Below, in pieces: positions 1 through 5,711 of a stretch of DNA of 6,078 nucleotides (position 1 is the first letter of the stretch; each line of letters begins with the position of its first letter). The translations under genes were made by a program, and so were the position numbers. The notes under the pieces were generated by a model. The model saw only the letters and a program-made list of their open reading frames with translations, did no database searches and was not told the DNA's origin. The stretch is taken from NCBI GenBank assembly GCA_002294665.1, contig DBFQ01000088.1, positions 392 through 6,469 on the forward strand. The letters run 5' to 3'. Source of the DNA: Candidatus Aminicenantes bacterium UBA876 (GTDB lineage Bacteria > Acidobacteriota > Aminicenantia > UBA2199).

Positions 1-25
1 TCCAACCCTCCAACTTTCCAACTTT
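1..25. repeat. Short tandem octamer repeat downstream of zupT
   Basis: The left edge reads as about three copies of an 8-bp unit: TCCAACCC, TCCAACTT, TCCAACTT, then a degenerate TTCAAATC that runs into the zupT stop codon. The array may continue beyond the window. It lies immediately 3' of the leftward transporter gene. No hairpin with a T-tract is visible, so it is not an evident terminator. Its function is unknown; it may be simple-sequence slippage. Confidence 0.6.
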
Positions 26-838
26 TCAAATCAACTGCAGGCTCAGCGCCATCACCGCCATGCCGGCGACCAGGCCGTAGATTGCCACGTGGTGTTCGCC
101 GTATTCCCGGGCCGCAGGCAGCAATTCGTCCAGTGAGATAAACACCATGATGCCGGCCACGGCGGCGAGAAGGAAGCCGAAGATGGTTTCGCTGAAGAAG
201 GTCAGAAACAGGATGTAGCCCACGACCGCGCCCAGGGGCTCGGCCAGGCCGGACAAGAAGGACAGCCAGAAGGCCTTGCGGCGGTTGCCCGTGGCGTAAT
301 AGATGGGCACGGACACGGCGATGCCTTCGGGAATGTTGTGGATGGCGATGGCCAGGGTGATGGCGATTCCCAGTGAAACATCCGACAGGGCGCTGGCGAA
401 GGTGGCGATACCTTCGGGAAAATTGTGCACGGCGATTGCCAGGGCGGTCATGAGGCCCATGCGCATTAACTGGGGGTTTTTGGGATGACGATCCGATTCG
501 GGGTCGAGTTCTTCCACGCGGTGGACTTCATGCGGGTTTTCCACATCCGGAACCAGGCGGTCGATGATCGCGGCCAGCAGGATGCCGGAGAAGAAAGCGG
601 CCATTGCCAGCCAGTTGCCCGCCCGTTGGTCCCATTCCCCGGTCAGGGTTTCGCGGGCTTCACCCAGGAGCTCAACAAACGAAACGTAGATCATGACGCC
701 GGCGGAAAAACCCAGCGACGCGGAGAGGAAACGGGTGTTGGTGCGCTTGGCAACCAGGGCCATGGCGCTGCCGATGCCGGTGGAGAGGCCGGCCACCAGG
801 GTCAGGCCGAAAGCGAAAAGCACCGTGCTGGTTGTCAT
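26..838 (-). CDS. zupT: ZIP-family divalent metal transporter, ZupT-like
   Basis: This is a 270-aa inner-membrane protein that probably imports zinc and other divalent cations such as iron or manganese. The paired metal-site motifs of the ZIP family are present: HNFPEG (residues 138-143) and HNIPEG (167-172), in the helices that correspond to TM4 and TM5. The AEPLGA segment (199-204) and the SLDELLP segment (235-241) also match the E. coli ZupT pattern. About eight hydrophobic segments can be seen. A His- and acid-rich loop (about 99-120) lies between TM3 and TM4, where many ZIP proteins carry a metal-binding loop. The length is close to that of E. coli ZupT (257 aa). The frame stays open upstream to 1027, but MTTSTVLFAFG is the likely start: it begins the first membrane helix and is preceded by AGGAG at 7 nt. 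The upstream extension is polar, unlike the family, and would run through the divergent promoter. The gene is transcribed away from the nrd operon and is probably functionally unrelated to it. The exact metal is an inference. Confidence 0.9.
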   Translation of the reverse strand: MTTSTVLFAFGLTLVAGLSTGIGSAMALVAKRTNTRFLSASLGFSAGVMIYVSFVELLGEARETLTGEWDQRAGNWLAMAAFFSGILLAAIIDRLVPDVENPHEVHRVEELDPESDRHPKNPQLMRMGLMTALAIAVHNFPEGIATFASALSDVSLGIAITLAIAIHNIPEGIAVSVPIYYATGNRRKAFWLSFLSGLAEPLGAVVGYILFLTFFSETIFGFLLAAVAGIMVFISLDELLPAAREYGEHHVAIYGLVAGMAVMALSLQLI

Positions 839-845
839 CGATCCG

Positions 846-850
846 CTCCT
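846..850 (-). promoter_or_regulatory. Ribosome binding site that fixes the zupT start
   Basis: On the minus strand AGGAG lies 7 nt upstream of the ATG at 838. This selects the 270-aa form over the 333-aa open frame that begins at 1027. Confidence 0.8.
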
Positions 851-945
851 GTCACGCTTGGGGTCCATTGTACTCCAAGCGGCATCACGGGGGCAATATG
901 CCGGCATTTCGGGCCCGTCGCCTCTCGCTTCGAGAATGGATTTAC

Positions 946-961
946 TCACTAGATATGGAAG
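946..961 (+). promoter_or_regulatory. Candidate NrdR box 1 (distal)
   Basis: The sequence TCACTAGATATGGAAG matches the NrdR-box consensus (ACACwAwATwTwGTGT, from memory) at about 10 of 16 positions. On its own this is weak. It shares the core CACnAGATATGG with the reverse complement of the better site at 976-991, which suggests that one protein reads both. The start-to-start spacing is 30 bp, close to three helical turns, as is typical of tandem NrdR boxes. Confidence 0.45.
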
Positions 962-975
962 TTTTTTTAAAAATG

Positions 976-991
976 ACCCCATATCTTGTGT
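976..991 (+). promoter_or_regulatory. Candidate NrdR box 2 (proximal to nrdD promoter)
   Basis: The sequence ACCCCATATCTTGTGT matches the NrdR-box consensus at about 13 of 16 positions, including the full GTGT half. It ends 7 nt upstream of the -35 element of the nrdD promoter. NrdR is the zinc-finger/ATP-cone repressor that controls RNR operons in most bacteria, so the position fits repression of nrdD. The NrdR gene itself is not in the window. Confidence 0.6.
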
Positions 992-998
992 CGGAATG

Positions 999-1027
999 TT
1001 GACAAACCCGGCTTTGCTGTGTAACAT
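999..1027 (+). promoter_or_regulatory. Sigma70-type promoter of the nrdD operon
   Basis: A perfect -35 TTGACA (999-1004) is followed, after a 17-nt spacer, by the -10 TAACAT (1022-1027, 4 of 6 matches). Transcription would start near 1034, giving a leader of about 38 nt before the nrdD ATG. An A/T-rich run at 960-974 lies further upstream, between the two candidate NrdR boxes. Confidence 0.75.
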
Positions 1028-1031
1028 ACAC
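1019..1031. promoter_or_regulatory. Perfect palindrome over the -10 element
   Basis: GTGTA-aca-TACAC is a perfect 5-bp inverted repeat with a 3-bp centre that covers the whole -10 hexamer. A repressor bound here would block RNA polymerase. The palindrome does not match any operator consensus that I recognise with confidence, and a match this short could be chance. Confidence 0.3.
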
Positions 1032-1071
1032 GGGTAGAAGGAGAGATTTTCCCCCTTTCAGGAGTGGGCAC

Positions 1072-3198
1072 ATGTCGCAGGAGAGGTCTATTCAAAAACG
1101 GGACGGGCGTTACCTTCCCTTTGATCAGCAGAAGATCAGCCGCGCCATCGCCAAGGCGTTTCGCGCCGTCGGCAACAAGGATCAGCCGTTGATTCAGCAG
1201 TTGAGCGACGCGGTGGTCGCGGCATTGGATAAGCGCTTTTTCCAGGCGCGGATTGTGCCGAACGTGGAAGAGATCCAGGACATCGTGGAACGTGTCCTGA
1301 TCGACAGGCAGCAGGCCGAGGCGGCCAAAGCCTATATCCTCTACCGTGAAAAACGCGCGGAGATGCGCGACATCCGCCAGAATTTCCTGGACGGCATCCA
1401 GGTGATCGACGAGTACCTGAACATGCGTGACTGGCGCATCAAGGAAAACTCCAACATGTCCTATTCCCTCCAGGGGCTGAACCTGCACGTATCATCCAAG
1501 CTGGTGGCCAAGTACTGGTTGCGCAAGCTCTATCCGCTGGATATCCGCATGGCCCATGAGGAAGGCGATCTGCACATCCATGACCTGGGGGTCCTGGGGC
1601 CGTATTGCGTGGGCTGGGACCTGGAGGATTTGTTAAGCGTGGGCTTTACCGGCGCCAAGGGCAAGGTGGAGTCGCTGCCGGCCAAGCATTTCCGCACCGC
1701 CCTGGGCCAGGTGGTCAACTTTTTCTATACCCTGCAGGGTGAAGCCGCCGGTGCGCAGGCTTTTTCCAATTTCGACACCCTGCTGGCGCCGTTCATTCGC
1801 TATGACCGGCTGGATTATGCCGAAATCAAGCAATCGATCCAGGAATTCGTCTTCAACCTGAACGTGCCCACCCGCGTCGGTTTCCAGACTCCGTTCACCA
1901 ACCTGACCATGGACCTCGTGGCCCCGGTCACCCTTCGGGACAAGCCGGTGGTGGTGGGCGGGGAACTGCGAGAAGAGACCTACGGCGATTTTCAGGCGGA
2001 AATGAACCTGATCAACCGCGCCTTTGCCGAGGTGATGATGGAGGGGGATGCCAAGGGACGCATTTTCACCTTCCCCATCCCCACCTACAACATCGCGGCC
2101 GATTTCGACTGGGAAAACGAGGAACTCGAACCGCTGTGGCGCATGACCGCGCGGTACGGTATCCCCTATTTCGCCAATTTCGTGAATTCCGATATGAATC
2201 CCGAGGACGCGCGCTCGATGTGCTGCCGCCTGCGTTTGGACAACCGTGAATTGTGGAAGCGCGGCGGCGGACTTTTCGGCGCCAACCCCCTGACCGGATC
2301 CATCGGCGTGGTCACGGTGAACCTGCCGCGGATCGGCTACCGCGCCCATGACCGGGAGACCTTTTTCAATCTGCTGGAACGACAGATCAACCTGGCCGTG
2401 GAAGCGCTGGAAATCAAGCGCAAGAACATCGAGCGTTTCACCGAAATCGGGCTGTACCCCTTCACCCGCTTTTACCTGCGCTCCCTGAAGGAACGCACCG
2501 GCGAGTTCTGGAAATTTCATTTCTCCACCATCGGTATCGTGGGCATGAACGAGTGCGTGCTGAATTTTCTCGGCGCCGACCTGGTGGATGGAAAATCACG
2601 CGCTTTCGCCCTGGAAGTGCTCGATTTCATGCGTGCACGGATCCAGGAGATCCAGGAAGAAACGGGCAACATGTACAACCTGGAAGCCACGCCCGCGGAG
2701 GGGGCTTCGTATCGCCTCGCCCGCGCGGATCGGGAACGCTACCCGGACCTGGTGAGCAGCGGCAAGAACGAGCCCTATTACACCAACTCGGTTCACCCCC
2801 CGGTGTCGGCGTTTGCCGATGTGTACGAGTTGCTGGAACACCAGGATGAGTTGCAGGGCAAATTCACCGGGGGGACGGTGGTGCACCTGTTTTTCGGTGA
2901 GCAGATCCGCGACTGGAAGGTCGTGCGCAGCCTGACGCGCAAGATCACCGAGCGTTTCCGGCTGCCTTATTTTTCCTTTACGCCCACTTTTTCGATTTCG
3001 CCGACATCGGGGTACATTCCGGGCATTCACTATTTCGATCCCCGCGAGCAGCGCCGCGAAGACCTGGAAGAATACGGCGTGGAAATCACCGTGGACCGGG
3101 ATAAACTGGCGCAATTTCCCCAGGGGTCTTACCTGGTCGTGGACGAGGCCGCGGGCACGGGTGAAGGCGCCCCGGCCGCCGATGATTTTTATAACTAG
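1072..3198 (+). CDS. nrdD: Anaerobic (class III) ribonucleoside-triphosphate reductase, catalytic part lacking the glycyl-radical domain
   Basis: This 708-aa cytoplasmic enzyme belongs to the family that reduces ribonucleoside triphosphates to deoxyribonucleotides under anaerobic conditions. An N-terminal ATP-cone (about 5-98, with QKRDGRYLPFD) provides allosteric dATP/ATP sensing. The ten-stranded barrel follows (about 110-640). It includes HIHDLGVLGPYCVGWDLEDL with C179, matching E. coli C175, and SMCCRLRLD with C384/C385, matching the thiyl-radical C384. It also has GGGLFGANPLTGSIGVVTVN, NLEATPAEGASYRLAR and PYFSFTPTFSI (632-642). The only cysteines are 179, 384, 385 and 495. After about 645 the protein departs from the family: the usual zinc-binding Cys pairs and the RVxGY glycyl-radical loop are absent. 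An acidic, Cys-free tail ending in DDFYN is present instead. The start is supported by AGGAG 7 nt upstream. The stop is TAG, and the missing loop is encoded by the next gene, in the same frame, 9 nt downstream. The enzyme is probably active only with that small protein and NrdG. Confidence 0.93.
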   Translation: MSQERSIQKRDGRYLPFDQQKISRAIAKAFRAVGNKDQPLIQQLSDAVVAALDKRFFQARIVPNVEEIQDIVERVLIDRQQAEAAKAYILYREKRAEMRDIRQNFLDGIQVIDEYLNMRDWRIKENSNMSYSLQGLNLHVSSKLVAKYWLRKLYPLDIRMAHEEGDLHIHDLGVLGPYCVGWDLEDLLSVGFTGAKGKVESLPAKHFRTALGQVVNFFYTLQGEAAGAQAFSNFDTLLAPFIRYDRLDYAEIKQSIQEFVFNLNVPTRVGFQTPFTNLTMDLVAPVTLRDKPVVVGGELREETYGDFQAEMNLINRAFAEVMMEGDAKGRIFTFPIPTYNIAADFDWENEELEPLWRMTARYGIPYFANFVNSDMNPEDARSMCCRLRLDNRELWKRGGGLFGANPLTGSIGVVTVNLPRIGYRAHDRETFFNLLERQINLAVEALEIKRKNIERFTEIGLYPFTRFYLRSLKERTGEFWKFHFSTIGIVGMNECVLNFLGADLVDGKSRAFALEVLDFMRARIQEIQEETGNMYNLEATPAEGASYRLARADRERYPDLVSSGKNEPYYTNSVHPPVSAFADVYELLEHQDELQGKFTGGTVVHLFFGEQIRDWKVVRSLTRKITERFRLPYFSFTPTFSISPTSGYIPGIHYFDPREQRREDLEEYGVEITVDRDKLAQFPQGSYLVVDEAAGTGEGAPAADDFYN

Positions 3199-3201
3199 GA
3201 G
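3197..3201 (+). promoter_or_regulatory. Ribosome binding site of the 63-aa gene, overlapping the nrdD stop
   Basis: AGGAG shares two bases with the nrdD TAG stop codon (3196-3198) and lies 6 nt before the ATG at 3208. This arrangement favours independent but coupled initiation of the small gene and argues against the split being a simple accident. Confidence 0.75.
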
Positions 3202-3207
3202 CCTTAC

Positions 3208-3399
3208 ATGCAGAGAGAGAACCGGCAGAACGTGCAGGCGGAAACCGACAAGGTCCGCATCAAGGTGATTCCCACCGAAGTCTATTCCCGCGTGGTGGGC
3301 TACTACCGCCCGGTGCAGAACTGGAACAAGGGCAAGATGGAAGAGTTCATAGAACGCAACCTGATTGACCCCGAATCTCCGGCGCCCTCGGTCAATTAA
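3208..3399 (+). CDS. Separate glycyl-radical subunit of class III ribonucleotide reductase (63 aa)
   Basis: This small protein consists almost entirely of the C-terminal radical loop normally fused to NrdD. Residues 24-39 read EVYSRVVGYYRPVQNW and are followed by NKGKMEEF. By analogy with the NrdD family (E. coli G681, T4 G580), G31 in RVVGY should carry the glycyl radical made by NrdG. There is no cysteine, so the zinc site that supports this loop in canonical NrdD is missing here too. The first 23 residues are polar, with a short strand-like KVRIKVIP stretch (15-22). The last residues (about 51-63) look disordered. A strong AGGAG at 6 nt supports the start. The gene sits between the NrdD body and NrdG, with gaps of 9 and 11 nt. 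I infer that it docks its loop into the NrdD barrel near C384/C385. A small stand-alone glycyl-radical protein has a parallel in YfiD/GrcA for pyruvate formate-lyase. The alternative is that it is the remnant of a broken fused nrdD. Confidence 0.88.
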   Translation: MQRENRQNVQAETDKVRIKVIPTEVYSRVVGYYRPVQNWNKGKMEEFIERNLIDPESPAPSVN

Positions 3400-3410
3400 G
3401 CCGGAATCCC

Positions 3411-4106
3411 ATGCGGATTTGCGGCTTTATCGGTACCACCCTGATCGATTTTCCCGGCCGGGTGGCGGCCGCGATCTTTGTGGCCGGCTGCAATTTCCGT
3501 TGCCCGTTCTGCCACAATCCCTCGCTGGTGCTGGAGGCCGCAAGCTGTGACGCGATCCCCGCGGCAGACATCCTGGACACATTGACGCGGCGCAGGGGTT
3601 TTCTGGACGGAGTGATCGTTTCCGGGGGAGAGCCCACGATCCAGCCGGGGATACTGGAGTTGCTGGGCGATCTTCGCGCCACCGGCCTGGAAATCAAGCT
3701 GGACACCAACGGATCCCGGCCCGATGTCCTGAACCGGGTGCTGGAGATGAAACTGGCCGACTACATCTCCATGGACATCAAGGCCGTTCCCGAACGCTAC
3801 TCCCTGGCGGCGGGCGTGGCCGTCGACCCGGAAGCGATCGATCAATCGATTGACCGGATCATTCACAGCGGTTGTGCGCACGAGTTTCGCACCACCGTGG
3901 TGCCCGGAATCGTGTTTCCCGAAGATATTTCCCGGATCGCGGCCCGCCTGGCCGGCGCCGACCGCTTCGTGCTGCAGCAATTCCGTCCCGATGTCACGCT
4001 GGATCCGCAAATGAAAACCGTTACCCCCTATCCCGGCGACCTGCTGCGCCGGGCGGCCCGCGCCGTCAGCGGGGGATTTTCCGCGGTGGATACCCGCGGC
4101 GCGTGA
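3411..4106 (+). CDS. nrdG: Anaerobic ribonucleotide reductase activating protein (radical SAM)
   Basis: This 231-aa radical-SAM activase should use a [4Fe-4S] cluster and S-adenosylmethionine to abstract hydrogen from the RNR glycine, here probably G31 of the neighbouring 63-aa protein. The cluster motif is GCNFRCPFCHNP, with C27, C31 and C34 in CxxxCxxC spacing. SGGEPT (71-76) is the usual SAM-contact motif, and KLDTNG (96-101) follows. The opening GFIGTTLIDFPGRVAAAIF resembles the NrdG-like subgroup with a T-LIDFPG start (the NrdG2 type, roughly 190-230 aa), not the shorter E. coli NrdG. The length is consistent with that type. The start ATG lies 11 nt after the 63-aa gene and has only a weak GGA-type Shine-Dalgarno, so translation is probably coupled to the gene upstream. 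Activation of the split NrdD partner is inferred from gene order. The rest of the assignment rests on motifs. Confidence 0.92.
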   Translation: MRICGFIGTTLIDFPGRVAAAIFVAGCNFRCPFCHNPSLVLEAASCDAIPAADILDTLTRRRGFLDGVIVSGGEPTIQPGILELLGDLRATGLEIKLDTNGSRPDVLNRVLEMKLADYISMDIKAVPERYSLAAGVAVDPEAIDQSIDRIIHSGCAHEFRTTVVPGIVFPEDISRIAARLAGADRFVLQQFRPDVTLDPQMKTVTPYPGDLLRRAARAVSGGFSAVDTRGA

Positions 4107-4129
4107 TTTCCCGCTTTGCCCTCAAACGC

Positions 4130-4158
4130 TTGCGCCAACGCGGGGTTTCGGATACAAT
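4130..4158 (+). promoter_or_regulatory. Probable sigma70-type promoter of gltX-glnS
   Basis: The -35 TTGCGC (4130-4135, 3 of 6 matches) and the -10 TACAAT (4153-4158, 5 of 6) are separated by 17 nt. Transcription would start near 4165, giving a leader of about 23 nt. It lies in the 81-nt gap after nrdG, which suggests that gltX has its own transcript. No clear terminator for nrdG is visible in the same gap, so read-through from the nrd operon is possible. Confidence 0.55.
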
Positions 4159-4175
4159 GGCGCTTACATTCCGGC

Positions 4176-4180
4176 GAGGA
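4176..4180 (+). promoter_or_regulatory. Ribosome binding site that fixes the gltX start
   Basis: GAGGA lies 7 nt before the ATG at 4188. The frame is open from an earlier ATG at 4116, but that would add 24 residues (with FRIQW) not found at the start of GluRS proteins and would place the promoter inside the gene. The ATG at 4188 puts the FAPSPTG motif at residue 9, as usual. Confidence 0.75.
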
Positions 4181-4187
4181 TAATGGC

Positions 4188-5711
4188 ATGACTGATTCCG
4201 TTCGTGTTCGTTTCGCGCCGTCTCCCACGGGGTACATGCACGTGGGCGGCGCCCGTACCGCGCTGTTCAACTACCTGTTTGCCCGTCGTCACGGCGGACG
4301 ATTCCTTTTGCGCATTGAAGACACCGACCGCGCCCGCTACCAGAAAGAGGCCCTGGACGAGATCCTCTCCAGCCTCGAATGGCTGGGCCTGGATTGGGAC
4401 GAAGGCCCGGGTCGCGGCGGAGAAGCCGGCCCCTATATCCAGTCCGAGCGCGCGGAATTGTACCGTGACCACGCGCGGATACTGCTGGACTCCGGCCACG
4501 CTTATCCCTGTTTCTGCACCCCGGAGCGCCTGGCCGAGATGCGCCGGGAGCAGGAACGCGCCAGATTGCCCGGAGCCGGCGGTTACGATCGCCATTGCCG
4601 CGACCTGGATCCGGCCGCGGCGGCCGCGCGCATGGCCGCCGGCGAAGCCCATGTGATCCGGCTGAAAGTGCCCGATGACCGGCTGGTGTCGTTCCAGGAC
4701 CGCATCCGCGGTGAGATCTCCACCCGCAGCGAACTGCTGGACGACCTGGTGCTGCTGAAATCCGACGGGCTGCCCACCTATCACCTGGCCAACGTGGTGG
4801 ATGATCACTACATGGGAATTACCCACGTGCTGCGCGGCGACGAGTGGATCTCGTCCACCCCGCGCCACATCCTGATCTACGAGGCGTTTTCCTGGACCTT
4901 GCCCGTTTTCGCCCACCTGCCGGTGATCCTGGCCCCGGGCGGGGGCAAATTGTCCAAGCGTCACGGCGCGGCATCGGTGACGGATTACCGCAAGGCGGGC
5001 TTTCTGCCCGAGGCGCTGGTGAATTTTCTCGCCCTGCTGGGCTGGGCCCCGGGAGACGATCGCGAGATCATGAACCGCGACGAGATGATCGCGGCTTTTG
5101 ACCTGGGCCGCGTGTCCGCCAAGGCCTCGGTGTTCGACGAACAGAAACTGGAATGGATGAACGGCCAATACCTGGCGCGTCGCGACGCCGCAACCCTGCT
5201 GGAAGCGGTGCAGTCGGACTGGGAGCGGAACGGCTGGCTCAAGGATCCGGCGCATCGCGAGCGGGAGTATAAGCTGGCGGTGATTCGCTTGCTGCAACCG
5301 CGCAGCCGCCGGCTCACGGAACTGGCGCAACAGGCGCAGTACTTTTTCTGCGATCCACATGAATACGAGGCCAAGCCGGCGCGCAAGTACATGCGCGGCG
5401 AAACCCGGCCCCTGCTCGAACGCCTCCTGGCGGAGATCGAGTTGCGGGAATCTTTCGTTGCCGTTGACCTGGAGGAGTTGTTCCGCGCCCTGTCCGAAGA
5501 GATGGAAGTGTCCGCCGGCAAACTGATCCATCCCGTGCGGCTGGCGGTCAGCGGCGTGGGGCACGGCCCGGGTTTGTTTGAGCTGCTGGAAACCCTGGGC
5601 CGGGAGGTTACGCTGCGGAGACTGCGCCGGGCGATCGACTGGATTTCGAGCCGTGAGGCGGCCGGGCCTGAAAACGGCTCGCCGGCGGCGGAAAAAGGAG
5701 AAGGTCAATGA
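4188..5711 (+). CDS. gltX: Glutamate--tRNA ligase (GluRS)
   Basis: This 507-aa cytoplasmic class I aminoacyl-tRNA synthetase charges tRNA-Glu with glutamate. FAPSPTG (9-15) is followed by HVGG (18-21), the HIGH signature in its GluRS form. [12 protein letters not shown] (40-51) matches the family's active-site region. KLSKRHG (254-260) is the KMSKS-type loop. The C-terminal helical anticodon-binding domain (about 310-490) contains EWMNGQYL. The zinc-ribbon region keeps CFC (108-110) and C137, but the His expected two residues after C137 in E. coli GluRS (CRH) is Asp here (CRD). The protein is somewhat longer than E. coli GluRS (471 aa), partly through a low-complexity tail after about 490. 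Since a GlnRS gene follows, this enzyme is probably discriminating (no Gln-tRNA mischarging), but I cannot show that from residues. It overlaps glnS in an ATGA, so the two are co-translated. Confidence 0.96.
   Translation: MTDSVRVRFAPSPTGYMHVGGARTALFNYLFARRHGGRFLLRIEDTDRARYQKEALDEILSSLEWLGLDWDEGPGRGGEAGPYIQSERAELYRDHARILLDSGHAYPCFCTPERLAEMRREQERARLPGAGGYDRHCRDLDPAAAAARMAAGEAHVIRLKVPDDRLVSFQDRIRGEISTRSELLDDLVLLKSDGLPTYHLANVVDDHYMGITHVLRGDEWISSTPRHILIYEAFSWTLPVFAHLPVILAPGGGKLSKRHGAASVTDYRKAGFLPEALVNFLALLGWAPGDDREIMNRDEMIAAFDLGRVSAKASVFDEQKLEWMNGQYLARRDAATLLEAVQSDWERNGWLKDPAHREREYKLAVIRLLQPRSRRLTELAQQAQYFFCDPHEYEAKPARKYMRGETRPLLERLLAEIELRESFVAVDLEELFRALSEEMEVSAGKLIHPVRLAVSGVGHGPGLFELLETLGREVTLRRLRRAIDWISSREAAGPENGSPAAEKGEGQ

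Noticed and set aside
900..1004. Promoter for zupT on the minus strand (TTGTCA with a weak TATGGG, 16-nt spacing)
   Set aside because: The -10 match is only 3 of 6 and no alternative is better, so the zupT promoter cannot be placed with confidence.
839..1027. N-terminal extension of the zupT frame by 63 residues
   Set aside because: It is polar, unlike the family, runs through the divergent promoter region, and the ATG at 838 has a well-placed AGGAG and starts directly at the first membrane helix.
1036..1045. Second Shine-Dalgarno-like sequence (AAGGAG) in the nrdD leader, possibly for a leader peptide
   Set aside because: No ATG, GTG or TTG lies at a suitable distance to give an open frame, and the AGGAG at 1060-1064 is the right one for nrdD.
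1633..2520. 295-codon open frame on the minus strand antisense to nrdD
   Set aside because: The sense strand encodes the conserved NrdD barrel, and the antisense product has no family features and no convincing start signal.
4081..4150. Possible terminator after nrdG (CCGCGG repeat at 4081-4099, or the bulged CGCTTG/CAACGCG hairpin near 4128-4143)
   Set aside because: Both stems are short or bulged and neither is followed by a proper T-tract; the first lies inside the nrdG coding end and the second overlaps the gltX promoter.
4164..5708. 514-codon open frame on the minus strand antisense to gltX
   Set aside because: It is the complement of a high-GC gene with strong motifs. The product is rich in Gln, His, Arg and Pro with no recognisable domain, so it is a codon-bias shadow.
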